From CAVTUU01 sp045804965 (lineage in GTDB: Bacteria; Chloroflexota; Chloroflexia; Thermomicrobiales; UBA6265), in NCBI GenBank assembly GCA_045804965.1, contig JBJMMD010000051.1, forward strand, positions 1 to 64,000: a DNA stretch of 64,000 nt, written 5' to 3'. How positions within the stretch are numbered: position 1 is the first letter of the stretch; each line of letters opens with the position of its first letter. A model generated the notes under the pieces. The model ran no database searches and was not told the DNA's origin. It saw only the letters and a list, made by a program, of their open reading frames with translations. The position numbers and the translations under genes were made by a program. Positions 1-8,607 of this stretch are shown here, one piece after another.

Positions 1-52
1 TTCGCCTCGGAAATTACTGATTAGGCAACAATCACCAATAGGAACGAGATCC

Positions 53-78
53 GGGCGGGCACGTTTCCGTGCCCGCCC
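53..78 (-). terminator. GC-rich hairpin downstream of the small gene at 111-374
   Basis: A perfect inverted repeat (GGGCGGGCACG / CGTGCCCGCCC) forms an 11 bp stem with a 4 base loop. It lies about 30 bases past the stop of the minus-strand gene ending at 111, so it can serve as that gene's terminator. There is no long T tract on either side, so efficiency is uncertain. Confidence 0.55.
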
Positions 79-110
79 CACATCGTCTCTCCTCGATTCG
101 TCCCACAAGG

Positions 111-374
111 TTATCGGACTGCGTCCGGCGTGTATCGAGGCGCCGCTGCGGGATGAGCGGCATGGGCGGCAGGCGTTCCTCGGAGATGTTCGCCGACGCC
201 GACCAACGCTCCGCCGAGGTGTCGCCGTAACGACCCGACGAACGTTGTTAGCTTAGGCGCGCGATTGCTTCCGGTGGGCGCTGTCGCCTCCCGCAGCCAT
301 CCTTCGCGGTCGACACGGGCAACCCGCGTCGTGTGGTCCATCAACACCAAGTCCAGATTCGTCAGGTTGATCAC
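111..374 (-). CDS. small protein of unknown function (87 aa)
   Basis: I do not recognise a family. The reading frame is open further upstream, but a strong ribosome site AAAGGAG sits six bases before a GTG at 374, which I take as the start. The product begins MINLTNLDLVLMDHTTRVAR, a regular amphipathic N-terminus, and continues into a basic, Ala/His/Pro-rich tail without a membrane segment or cysteine motif. A strong hairpin follows the stop. Good ribosome site plus terminator argue for a real gene; the low-complexity C-terminal half argues for caution. Confidence 0.5.
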   Translation of the reverse strand: MINLTNLDLVLMDHTTRVARVDREGWLREATAPTGSNRAPKLTTFVGSLRRHLGGALVGVGEHLRGTPAAHAAHPAAAPRYTPDAVR

Positions 375-605
375 GGCCGTCTCCTTTCGTCGCTCGCCCG
401 GGGCATTCGGGCTTGTTTGGAACGAGACCATCATGGACGACCGCGCCATGACGCACATCGGACGGTGTACGCATCGTGGGTTCGTATTCCTCGGCGATCG
501 TTGAGAGGTGGGGGTCCTATGCCGCGGTCGTACGGGGTCGTGGTGCCATACGTATGGGACGGGCGCCGTGCGTATCGCGTCGCGCACGAGGCCAGAAGCT
601 GGGAA

Positions 606-3600
606 TCAGATCAGGCCGCCGCGGATGGCACAGGCGGCCGCCTCAGCCCGTCCGTCGACGCCGAGCTTGGCGAAAATATGCGTCAGGTGGGTCGTGACGG
701 TGCGCGGGCTGATGAAGAGGTCTTGCGCGATCTCGGGATTGGACTGGCCCGCCGCCACCAGCCGCAGCACCTCGGCTTCCCGTACTGAGAGCCGAGGTCC
801 GGGGTCGGCCGGAGTCGGCAGCGCGGCTAACCGTGTCATCAGGGCATTCGCGCGGGCGAGCAACGGCACTGCGCCCAGCGGCTCGCCGACGGCCCGGACC
901 TCCGCTAGCAGGCGTATCGCTTCCGACATCTTGTTTTCGGCGGCGCGGAGATCGGCTAGTGCCACCAGAGTCAGTGCCCGCTCGAACGGCGCAGCGCAGG
1001 CCTCGGCTAACGCCAGCGACTCGCCGAGACGCGATTCCGCCTCGTCCCAGCCTGCGGTCTCGGTTGCGAGCTCGCCGAGCAGCCGATGGACCGCGAGCAA
1101 AACCAATGGCTGGGTTGGGGCGGCCGCTAGCGATGCGGCCCTGATCGCGTGCTCCCGGGCGCGGGCGGGGTCCCCGGCCACGCAGTAGTAGCGTGCCCAA
1201 AGGCATTGCCCCTCAGCTTTGCCTCGTACGGCACCGCTCCAGGCCAGCCAAGCGTCGTGCGCCTCGAGCCAGGTCGCGGCCGTCGGGAGGTCCCCGGCGT
1301 CGAGGGCGAGGTCGGTGGCCATGCGCTGGATTGCGGTCGCCTGACGGAATGGGTGGCTTCCCGGCTCGGTTGCCAGCCCGTTCGGCAGCCCGGCGTCGAG
1401 ATGGCGCCACGCCTCCGCCGGCTCGCCCCTCAACCTGGCAAGGACACCGAGTGCGAGCAGCGCCTGATCACGAGGAAGCTGGGGAAGGGATTCATCGGCG
1501 TCCAAGACGGGACGCGCGACTGCTTCCACCTCGGTCCAGGCACCCTCGAGAATGAGCACGTCCAGTTCGAGCTGGCGCGCGGTCAATATCGGTGGAAGTG
1601 CGCCGGCCGCTCGCGCCCACGCTTCCGCGATGTGCGCGACCAGATTGCGCCGGGCCGCGATGTCGACGGTCGAGTACGCCAAAACCCCCCACAACTCCGA
1701 CACCACTACCAGTGCGAACACAAAGTGATGGTCGATCGCTCGGTACGCTTCTCGGGCCTGCCGGTACGCTGCGCGGGCTTCGGCCGGACGGCCCATCGCC
1801 GCCTCCACGTCGCCGAGGGCGAACTCGGCGTCGCCGATCCCAGCAAGCATCAGCGAGTCGGGGTGGTCGATCGTCGCCACCTGGGCCAGAAAGCGTTCCG
1901 CGAGCGTCCGCGCTTCAGCGAATCGTCCAACCTCTGCCAGCCATTCGGCCAGCGTTGCGCTCCGAGCAATCCCGATGCGTCGCGGGGCGCCCGCGCCGGC
2001 ACCCGCGAGAGCGATTTCTGCCAGGGACAAGGAGTCAGCCGTCAGGATCGCGACCGCTGGATCGGCATCGAGATGGTCCGCCGGTAGCGCCTTGAGTGCG
2101 CGCATCCCAGCTTCCATTGTGGCGAGACCTCTATCCACCTCGATCTGGATGCACAAGAGGAGCCCCCGGTCGAAGAGTGCATAGGCGGCGAGCACCGGGT
2201 CGCCTATGGCGTGCGCCACGCGTTCGGCCTCCTCAAGATACCCAATCCCCCGAGCAGGATCGCCCATGCGCAGCATGCGACCCATGCGGTAGAGGAGCCA
2301 GCCGCGCTCGCCTGTCCGTCCTGCGTCGCTCTCCAACAGCCCGACCGCCGCGGCGAAACGGTCGTGCGCCGTCAGCCAGGCATAGGTGCGGAGCGCCCGC
2401 TCCCCTGCCCTGACCAGCCAGTCGGCCGCTCGCGTGTCCCCGGCCTGACCGAAGTGGTAGGCGACGGCGTCCGGATCGGGCGTGGGCAGCGCCGCGGTCA
2501 CCTCGGCTACCCGTCGGTGCCAGACCCGACGGCGAGGAGGGAGGATATCCTCGTAGAGCACCTCGCGAACCAGCGCGTGGGCGAACCCGACCGCGGACCC
2601 GTCGTCGCCGGCTTCGAGCAAGTGTGCTTCGACCGCTCTGTCGACGGTTTGCAGGACTTCGTCCTCGGTCAGCCCGCCGGACGCCTGCCACACGGCGATT
2701 GGGACCTGCTGTCCGATCACCGCTGCCACCGCCAATCTATCCCGCGCAGCCTCACCCAACCGAGCCAGCCGTCTCTCCACGACTTGCTGCAACAGCGCCG
2801 GCACGCGCACCCGTGCGAGATCGCCCAGCGTCCACTGAGGTTCTCCGGGCGCGAGCACCCGCTCTTCCTCAAGATCGCGCAGCAGCTCTTGGGCATAGAA
2901 CGGATTGCCCTCAGCGCCGCGTTGCAGGTGGTCCACGAGGCGGGCCTCCGCCTCGGCGGGCAGCGGGTACCGGACCGCGACCAAGTCCCGCAACGCAACT
3001 TCGTCCAAGCGCCGCAGGTCGAGGCGTTCGGTCGGCGCTTCGCGCACCAGCGTCGGCAGCAACTGGGCAAGAGGATGGCGCCTCGTCAATTCGTCCGCCC
3101 GGTACGTGGCGACCAGCAGCAGTGGCAAGGACGCTAGGCGCCGGGCGAGAAAGCGGAGCAGATCGAGGCTGGCTTGATCTGCCCAATGAAGGTCCTCCAG
3201 CACGCCGACCGTCGGCCGCGATGCGGCCGCGTCGGCGAGCACGTCGTGCATCTTTTGGAAGAGGCCGGTCTCGCCACCGAGTGCCGGGGCGCCGGCATCG
3301 ATCAGCTCGGCGGGGAGCGGCGGCGCCCCATCATCCGAGGGCAGGCGGGCGAGGAGCTCGCGCCAGGGACCATATGGCGGGGTAGCACTCAGATCGTAGC
3401 AGTGGCCCGCCGCGACAGTCGCCCCAAGCGTCGTTGCCTCGGCGACAAGCGCGCGAACGAGGGCCGACTTCCCGATGCCGGCTTCGCCTCCAACCAGCAC
3501 CAAGCACCCCCGGCCACTTGTGGCCGCGGCGAGAAGCGCGCCAAGCCGCTGCTGCTCCCGCTCCCGCCCGACCAAAACAGGGGGCGGAAGAGTCGCCGCA

Positions 3601-3632
3601 GGAGGAAAGGGGTCGGACAACGACACGGCCAT
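606..3632 (-). CDS. large LuxR-family ATPase transcriptional regulator (LAL/MalT type)
   Basis: About 1008 residues. An N-terminal AAA/NACHT-like ATPase carries a Walker A motif GGEAGIGKSAL near residue 50 and a Walker B LEDLHWAD near residue 145. A long helical, TPR-like middle follows, and the last 65 residues form a LuxR helix-turn-helix (LSVREAEVLRLVAAGQSN, then SPRTVTTHL). Such proteins bind ATP and a ligand, then activate transcription. The ATG at 3632 is preferred because GGAGG lies just before it; an in-frame ATG at 3665 has no such site. The gene stands alone between unrelated genes, so its target cannot be inferred from context. Confidence 0.9.
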   Translation of the reverse strand: MAVSLSDPFPPAATLPPPVLVGREREQQRLGALLAAATSGRGCLVLVGGEAGIGKSALVRALVAEATTLGATVAAGHCYDLSATPPYGPWRELLARLPSDDGAPPLPAELIDAGAPALGGETGLFQKMHDVLADAAASRPTVGVLEDLHWADQASLDLLRFLARRLASLPLLLVATYRADELTRRHPLAQLLPTLVREAPTERLDLRRLDEVALRDLVAVRYPLPAEAEARLVDHLQRGAEGNPFYAQELLRDLEEERVLAPGEPQWTLGDLARVRVPALLQQVVERRLARLGEAARDRLAVAAVIGQQVPIAVWQASGGLTEDEVLQTVDRAVEAHLLEAGDDGSAVGFAHALVREVLYEDILPPRRRVWHRRVAEVTAALPTPDPDAVAYHFGQAGDTRAADWLVRAGERALRTYAWLTAHDRFAAAVGLLESDAGRTGERGWLLYRMGRMLRMGDPARGIGYLEEAERVAHAIGDPVLAAYALFDRGLLLCIQIEVDRGLATMEAGMRALKALPADHLDADPAVAILTADSLSLAEIALAGAGAGAPRRIGIARSATLAEWLAEVGRFAEARTLAERFLAQVATIDHPDSLMLAGIGDAEFALGDVEAAMGRPAEARAAYRQAREAYRAIDHHFVFALVVVSELWGVLAYSTVDIAARRNLVAHIAEAWARAAGALPPILTARQLELDVLILEGAWTEVEAVARPVLDADESLPQLPRDQALLALGVLARLRGEPAEAWRHLDAGLPNGLATEPGSHPFRQATAIQRMATDLALDAGDLPTAATWLEAHDAWLAWSGAVRGKAEGQCLWARYYCVAGDPARAREHAIRAASLAAAPTQPLVLLAVHRLLGELATETAGWDEAESRLGESLALAEACAAPFERALTLVALADLRAAENKMSEAIRLLAEVRAVGEPLGAVPLLARANALMTRLAALPTPADPGPRLSVREAEVLRLVAAGQSNPEIAQDLFISPRTVTTHLTHIFAKLGVDGRAEAAACAIRGGLI

Positions 3633-3834
3633 GGCTCCTCCAATGGATTGGCATGTGGCCCGCATGATACCCCAGAGCCGTAGTCCGTAGTCGGGCGCAT
3701 GTGATCGGTCGCCGGCGGGTTTCGCTGGTTCATTCGAATTCAGGGACTCGATCGCCTCCCAGAGGTCGCCAGGGTCGAGAGGAAGCGACCTTATGGAAGC
3801 AAGGACGTGACGTCTGCCGTTTTGTAGTGCGGGC

Positions 3835-5247
3835 TTAGTCGGCGGCGATCATTCGCTCGCGCGCGACCGACGCCACAACCGCCGGTTCGTCCGGCTCCCC
3901 AAACCGCGCGACGACGACAAGAGTTGCCGCCATGAGCATGCCCGGAATGGAAAGCACGACCATCGTTTGGCCCTCGCTGATGTAGCGTTCTAGGAGTGGT
4001 CCAATCAAGGCGCCAGCGAGACCGCCTAGCGCGGTTGCCATCAGATAGAGTGAAAAGAACCGTCCATAGACGTCGGTCGGAAGCCGGTTCTGGAAGAAGG
4101 TAAAGGCCGGTATCTCGGAGAGTTCCGCGGAGATGCCGGTAATGACCAAGGCAATGAACGCAATGACCAGGCTGTCCGCGTAACCGAAGGCGATCAGTCC
4201 CACCGTGCCCACACTCTCGGCGATAGCGATGAGATAAAGCGTCGATTTCGATCGGTATCTTCCCGCCCCGGCAATCGCCCCTCCCAGGAGGAAGCCGACC
4301 GCGACCGCCGCGAAAAACGCTCCACCACCCCCTTCGCCTTGGTCAAGGGCCCTCGCCCGGACCTCGAATAACGAAGCAGCGCCTTGAATGAGCAGTGAAA
4401 TGGTCACTGTCAATACGGAGAACACGAAAACATCGGGCCGGACAAGAAGTTGCGCATATCCGGCAAATCCGCCGGCCGCCGATAGCGACGGAGAGGTAGG
4501 TTCATTCGGCTGATCGGACTGGACTAAAGTGGTCGCGACGCTCTCGTCGGCCGGTCCCTGCGGGTGACTTTGGCTGGCCACAGTGCTAACCCCGACTGGC
4601 TGTTTGGCGCGAGACGCGAGGTTGAGACGTGACACCGCAAAGGCAATTGCCGCGAAAGTCAGGCCGTTGATGATGAACAGGGGTGTGACGCCGATAACGC
4701 CTAGAACCAGCGCGCCAATCAGCGACCCGACGAACTGCGCGATGGTCAACGTCATGCCAAATAGCCCGTTGACCGCACCTCGATTGTCCGGCGCGACGGT
4801 GCCGATTAATTCGACCATGAACGCCGGCCGGGCGACAGTGTTAGCAATCTCAAGGAGCACGACCAGCACGTAAAGAAGCCAAATGCTCTCGACCGCGTTC
4901 AGCAGGATGAACGACCAAGCGAGGACCGCCATTGTGAGTTGAGTGAGAATAAGTAGGCGTTTAGTCCGAACGCGGTCCACGATCGCGCCGGCAAAACCCT
5001 GAAACACCAGGCCTGGCACGAGGCGTAGGGCTAGCATCCCGCCGACGCCAATGGCGCCGTCGCCGTAATCGTATGCAAGCGCCATCAAAGCGACGAAGTT
5101 TAGCCAGTCGCCAATGACCGAGAACAGAGCCGCAATGAGTAGCGCCCGAGAATTGCGCTGTGAAAGGACGTGGCGGTATCGTTGAATCGCTTCACCAGCG
5201 GCGGAGCGGAAACCGGGGATTGGGCGACCTGTCAGCCGGCGCTTCAT
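3835..5247 (-). CDS. MFS transporter (drug/siderophore exporter-like, MFS_3 type)
   Basis: A 470-residue protein with about twelve hydrophobic segments in two halves split by a hydrophilic loop around residues 220-260. The N-terminal half resembles the EntS/MFS_3 exporters (LFSVIGDWLNFVALMALAY, then a DRVRTKRLL loop after TM2). It likely exports a small molecule by proton antiport; the substrate cannot be read. The frame opens at 5328, but that start would overlap the upstream zinc-ribbon gene, so the ATG at 5247 (MKRRLTG) is preferred. It lies 44 bases downstream of that gene and is probably cotranscribed. Confidence 0.85.
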   Translation of the reverse strand: MKRRLTGRPIPGFRSAAGEAIQRYRHVLSQRNSRALLIAALFSVIGDWLNFVALMALAYDYGDGAIGVGGMLALRLVPGLVFQGFAGAIVDRVRTKRLLILTQLTMAVLAWSFILLNAVESIWLLYVLVVLLEIANTVARPAFMVELIGTVAPDNRGAVNGLFGMTLTIAQFVGSLIGALVLGVIGVTPLFIINGLTFAAIAFAVSRLNLASRAKQPVGVSTVASQSHPQGPADESVATTLVQSDQPNEPTSPSLSAAGGFAGYAQLLVRPDVFVFSVLTVTISLLIQGAASLFEVRARALDQGEGGGGAFFAAVAVGFLLGGAIAGAGRYRSKSTLYLIAIAESVGTVGLIAFGYADSLVIAFIALVITGISAELSEIPAFTFFQNRLPTDVYGRFFSLYLMATALGGLAGALIGPLLERYISEGQTMVVLSIPGMLMAATLVVVARFGEPDEPAVVASVARERMIAAD

Positions 5248-5291
5248 TGCGCTCGGATCCCCCAAGCGTCGTGGCTGACCACGTTGCTCCT

Positions 5292-5693
5292 TTACCGGCC
5301 GCGCCGCTGGTTGAAGCACTCGCGGCAATAAACCGGACGACCTCCCCGGGGTTGGAATGGGACTTCAGTGTCCCGGCCACACGCGGCGCAAACGGTGCGG
5401 AAAGTAGGCCGCCCGCCGGTCGACCAACTCGATTTGGATCGATTTACTTGACTACCTTGTTGAACGCCGCCGTATGTGCCCCCGACCTCCCGCCAGTGTG
5501 ACGATGTGGAAAGCGCTTCGTACGCGGCGATCGTTTCACGGTTCCGCTCCGCTCGTCGCTGGGCCCGGCACTCAGCGCAACGAACAGGTTGTCGAAAACC
5601 CCGTTCCGCATAAAAAACTTGTTCGGCCGCCGTGAAATGAAATGGAGAGCCACAGTCTTCACAGACGAGCACTACATCCGCCAGTTGTTGCAT
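5292..5693 (-). CDS. zinc-ribbon domain protein
   Basis: 133 residues with two paired-cysteine zinc ribbons: CEDC near residue 11 with CAEC near 39, and CAAC near 102 with CREC near 123. The first resembles the probable zinc-binding domain (PF13451-like: VCEDCGSPFHFTAAEQ). The middle is a short Ser/Gly-rich linker. Such small proteins occur widely in Chloroflexota and environmental bacteria with no settled function; nucleic-acid or protein binding is only a guess. A site AAGGGAAG precedes the ATG at 5693. The MFS gene follows closely on the same strand. Confidence 0.8.
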   Translation of the reverse strand: MQQLADVVLVCEDCGSPFHFTAAEQVFYAERGFRQPVRCAECRAQRRAERNRETIAAYEALSTSSHWREVGGTYGGVQQGSQVNRSKSSWSTGGRPTFRTVCAACGRDTEVPFQPRGGRPVYCRECFNQRRGR

Positions 5694-6029
5694 CGATCTT
5701 CCCTTACGATGAACATTAGTCCCATGCCTTCTATTCTCGGCCCTATGCTGTCTCGAATAAGCGCCTCAGGTGCAACGCGTCCATTGACCCGATCGCGCTA
5801 CGCTCCATGTGAATTGAGACAACGGCCGAATTGCGGAGCGCGGAAGCGCCCATTCGATTATAGAATCATGGCAAATCAGCGTAAAGCACCGAATGGGGCC
5901 CACATCTTCGAGACTTAGGTCTGCCCTGTTGCGACGAATGTTGCTCGAAACACATTGCGCATTTAGGGCTGCAGGCGTACGTCTAGAACCACTCCAATGA
6001 GTGGAATCTGGCGAAGCCTGGAGGAAATC
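5694..6029. other. divergent intergenic region without a gene
   Basis: 336 bases between the zinc-ribbon gene and the methyltransferase. It must hold the two divergent promoters, but I see no convincing -35/-10 pair, terminator or repeat. The sequence is somewhat less GC-rich than the flanking genes. Confidence 0.5.
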
Positions 6030-6908
6030 GTGTCAATCGAGATACAGACAGGTTCAAGTGGTCGTTACGCCCCGGCAGGCTCGCAGGCGTGGGACCAAAA
6101 TACAGTTGCTCAGGATGTCTGCCAGTTAACCGAGCATCTTGAAGCAGTCGCAGAGTCGTCTCCCATTCAGTTTGCCTGGCAACATGCAATTGAGCTTATG
6201 CATCTCGAACCGGGCGACCGTTCGCTCGATGCCGGCTGTGGCGCGGGGTCGTTCCTTCCATCGATGGCCGAGCGGCTTGGAGCAACCGGCGAAATCGTCG
6301 GTCTCGATCATGCGCCTGAGTTTCTAGACCAAGCTCGCATTCGCTTTGCGGCCGATGGTTGGGAACCATCGCTTACCCTGGTGGCAGCCGACATTAACGC
6401 AATGCCCTTCGCCGAAGGTTCATTCGACTCCGCTCATTGCGAGCGGGTACTCATTCACGTGGCGGATCCCCAATTCGCGCTGACGGAACTCAAACGGGTC
6501 GTGCGCCCCGGAGGGTGGGTTGTCGCTGTCGAACCAGATCTCGCCGGCTGGCGGATCGACCACGAAGACGCGGAAGCGGCGCGGTTCATTGCTGCCGGTT
6601 TCGCGTCTACCATTCGCAATCCCGCAATGGGTTTAGAACTGAATAGGCGAATGGCCCTGGTGGGACTCATCGATCGCCAACTCAGGTTCGTCACGGAAAT
6701 CGAAACAACCGTCGAGGACGAAGCGTTCGTCTATTTTGAGCGCGCGGCGTCCACTGCCGTAGAGCGCGGATGGCTGCCTGAACCACGCGCAAAAGATGCG
6801 CTGCGCGCGCTCAAAGCGCAGACCACGGCCGGTCAATTCACAAGTTATAGCAGCTTGTTTATTTGTGCTGGTCGAGTGCCGCTCGGGTCAGACTTGAGCG
6901 ACCAATAG
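6030..6908 (+). CDS. class I SAM-dependent methyltransferase
   Basis: 292 residues. The SAM-binding motif I is visible as LDAGCGAGSF near residue 70, the acidic residue of motif II as GLDHAPEFL, and the post-motif region as GSFDSAHCERVLIHV and VVRPGGWVVAVEPD (UbiE/Methyltransf_11 style). The substrate is unknown. I chose GTG at 6030 because GGAGG lies five bases upstream; the in-frame ATG at 5997 has no ribosome site. Its last 21 bases overlap the convergent anti-sigma gene, which is unusual but not rare in compact genomes. Confidence 0.85.
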   Translation: MSIEIQTGSSGRYAPAGSQAWDQNTVAQDVCQLTEHLEAVAESSPIQFAWQHAIELMHLEPGDRSLDAGCGAGSFLPSMAERLGATGEIVGLDHAPEFLDQARIRFAADGWEPSLTLVAADINAMPFAEGSFDSAHCERVLIHVADPQFALTELKRVVRPGGWVVAVEPDLAGWRIDHEDAEAARFIAAGFASTIRNPAMGLELNRRMALVGLIDRQLRFVTEIETTVEDEAFVYFERAASTAVERGWLPEPRAKDALRALKAQTTAGQFTSYSSLFICAGRVPLGSDLSDQ

Positions 6909-7676
6909 ATCGTCACGGCGGTCGCTGTCAGTCACCATCGTGACGCCGATCTCATCGTAGGATGAGATCGCCTCTGGCGTTTCGACCATGAGCCAACCTG
7001 TCCAGTCGTCGCCCACCTCCAGCGTTCCCACCGGGGTCCGCTGACCGTTGATCGCGACCCAAACGTGATAGGTTCGCGAGTCTGAGCTTGGCGGACAACC
7101 GCCGACGACAATCATCGTGGGCTTGCCCGGCGCCGTTAACACCGTGCCGTGACCCTGACCGCTCTTATACGTTGAAGCCGGAAGCTCAGCCATCGCGACC
7201 GTTTGCGCTCCAGAGCTCAAATACCCTTTTATTTGCTCTTGAGCAGCCTGTGCTTGATCGCGCTCGTCGATTGTCTGAGAAAGCAAGTACGCGAGGATGC
7301 CCACGCCTATCAGCAGGAGAATCGCCGCGGCTGAAAGCACTTGAACCGCGCGGCGTCGCAAGAAACCGACTTGCTTCGCAGGTTGCTGCGGGCCAGATGG
7401 AAAGGCGATTGTGTTCGATGTCGGGCGTACGTCGGAACCGCCGATCGATGCCATGATGCTGTCGCGCAGCGACGGCGGTGGCGCTTCCCGGGGCGCCGCG
7501 ACGCCCAACGCTTCAACGACGGAGGCGTAGCTCGCTGCCTCCGCCCGGCAAGCCGGGCACATTGCTAGGTGCGACGAAACAGTCGTCTGCTCGTCAGGAT
7601 CAAGCGCCCCGATCGCATAGGCACCCAACAACTCTCGGACTTCTTCACATTCTTGGCCATTTGCCATCGCGGTCAT
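6888..7676 (-). CDS. anti-sigma factor, zinc-finger plus RskA domain
   Basis: 262 residues. The N-terminal anti-sigma domain has the ZAS zinc motif HLAMCPAC near residue 33. One membrane segment lies around residues 110-132 (VLSAAAILLLIGVGILAYLL). The extracytoplasmic part is an RskA-type domain with typical beta segments (HVWVAINGQRTPVGTLEV). It should hold its partner sigma factor at the membrane and release it on proteolysis. Its ATG overlaps the stop of the upstream sigma gene (ATGA), so the two are translationally coupled. Confidence 0.9.
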   Translation of the reverse strand: MTAMANGQECEEVRELLGAYAIGALDPDEQTTVSSHLAMCPACRAEAASYASVVEALGVAAPREAPPPSLRDSIMASIGGSDVRPTSNTIAFPSGPQQPAKQVGFLRRRAVQVLSAAAILLLIGVGILAYLLSQTIDERDQAQAAQEQIKGYLSSGAQTVAMAELPASTYKSGQGHGTVLTAPGKPTMIVVGGCPPSSDSRTYHVWVAINGQRTPVGTLEVGDDWTGWLMVETPEAISSYDEIGVTMVTDSDRRDDLLVAQV

Positions 7677-8371
7677 TTCTGAATGCCTGTTTGAACACCT
7701 TGATCCTGTTTGGTGTGTGCAGCCGAATTCGCTGCTGATCCGCGCGGCGCCCGCCGCTCATTTTCGTTCGCAAGTAAGACCGCGAGTCGTTGCATTGCCG
7801 TTCTCATCTGCGTTTTGACCGTGCCAAGCGGTCTGCTCAATCGTTCCGAAATTTCCCGTTGCGTCAGACCGCCGAAATACGCCATCTCTAGCAGACGCCG
7901 GTGATCGTCGCTCAAATTGGCGAGCGCTCGTCCAACCTCCAACCGCGTCATCGCCGCGCTGGCCTGCTCGCTCGGATCAGGGTCAGGATCGACCAGCCAA
8001 CTTGCCGGATCGAGGGCCTGCCCGTCGTCCCCAGTTGGGCCGTCGGCGAAAGACTGCTCTCGCTTCTTACGTAAGAGATCTATAGCGCGGTTTCGTGTCA
8101 CCCGTAAGAGCCACCCGCCGAACGAGCCGCGACTCGGCTCGAACAGCGTTGGGTTCTGCCAAATAAGCAGAAAAACATCGTGGCCGATCTCTTCCGCCAG
8201 CCGCCGGTCACGCAGAATCGTGCGCGCCATGCCGAACACGGCGGCGGCGTGCCTGTCGTAGAGCATGGTGAGCGCATCGGCGTCATGTTCAGCGAGCGAC
8301 GCCATAAGTTCCGCGTCGCTACAAGATTGCAGATGGCTAGCGCTGTTCGCTCGTGCTCGTGTCATCGCCAT
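7673..8371 (-). CDS. ECF RNA polymerase sigma factor (SigK-like)
   Basis: 232 residues. Region 2 lies around residues 20-95 (ALTMLYDRHAAAVFGMA, WLLRVTRNRAIDLLR). Region 4 lies around 145-200 with the helix-turn-helix YFGGLTQREISERLSRPLGT. It directs RNA polymerase to a stress regulon and is controlled by the RskA-type partner encoded next with a 4-base overlap. A basic tail of about 30 residues follows region 4. The 236-base region upstream contains a 10 bp palindrome TAATCGATTA at 8524-8533 but no certain autoregulated promoter. Confidence 0.93.
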   Translation of the reverse strand: MAMTRARANSASHLQSCSDAELMASLAEHDADALTMLYDRHAAAVFGMARTILRDRRLAEEIGHDVFLLIWQNPTLFEPSRGSFGGWLLRVTRNRAIDLLRKKREQSFADGPTGDDGQALDPASWLVDPDPDPSEQASAAMTRLEVGRALANLSDDHRRLLEMAYFGGLTQREISERLSRPLGTVKTQMRTAMQRLAVLLANENERRAPRGSAANSAAHTKQDQGVQTGIQK

Positions 8372-8607
8372 GAGCTGGACTGCTTGCTATCTCGCCACAC
8401 GCCGTTCGATCCAGAGAAACCGCATTTGCCGACTCGCGATGACACATTGTTCGCAATTTCAAATCTAACCATATCAGCCGCCTCAATCTCCGGCCGGCCC
8501 TGCATCCACAACCGGCGCGAGGTAATCGATTAATACCTATCGTCGAAACTGATTACACTCACTTTTCGTAATCACATTCTACTCTACCAGCTAATCACGT
8601 TTCATTC

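Noticed and set aside
1149..3137. Long plus-strand frames of 226-312 codons (508-1188, 1149-2087, 2211-3137)
   Set aside because: They are antisense shadows of the LuxR-type regulator in GC-rich DNA, with Arg/Pro-rich composition and no domain.
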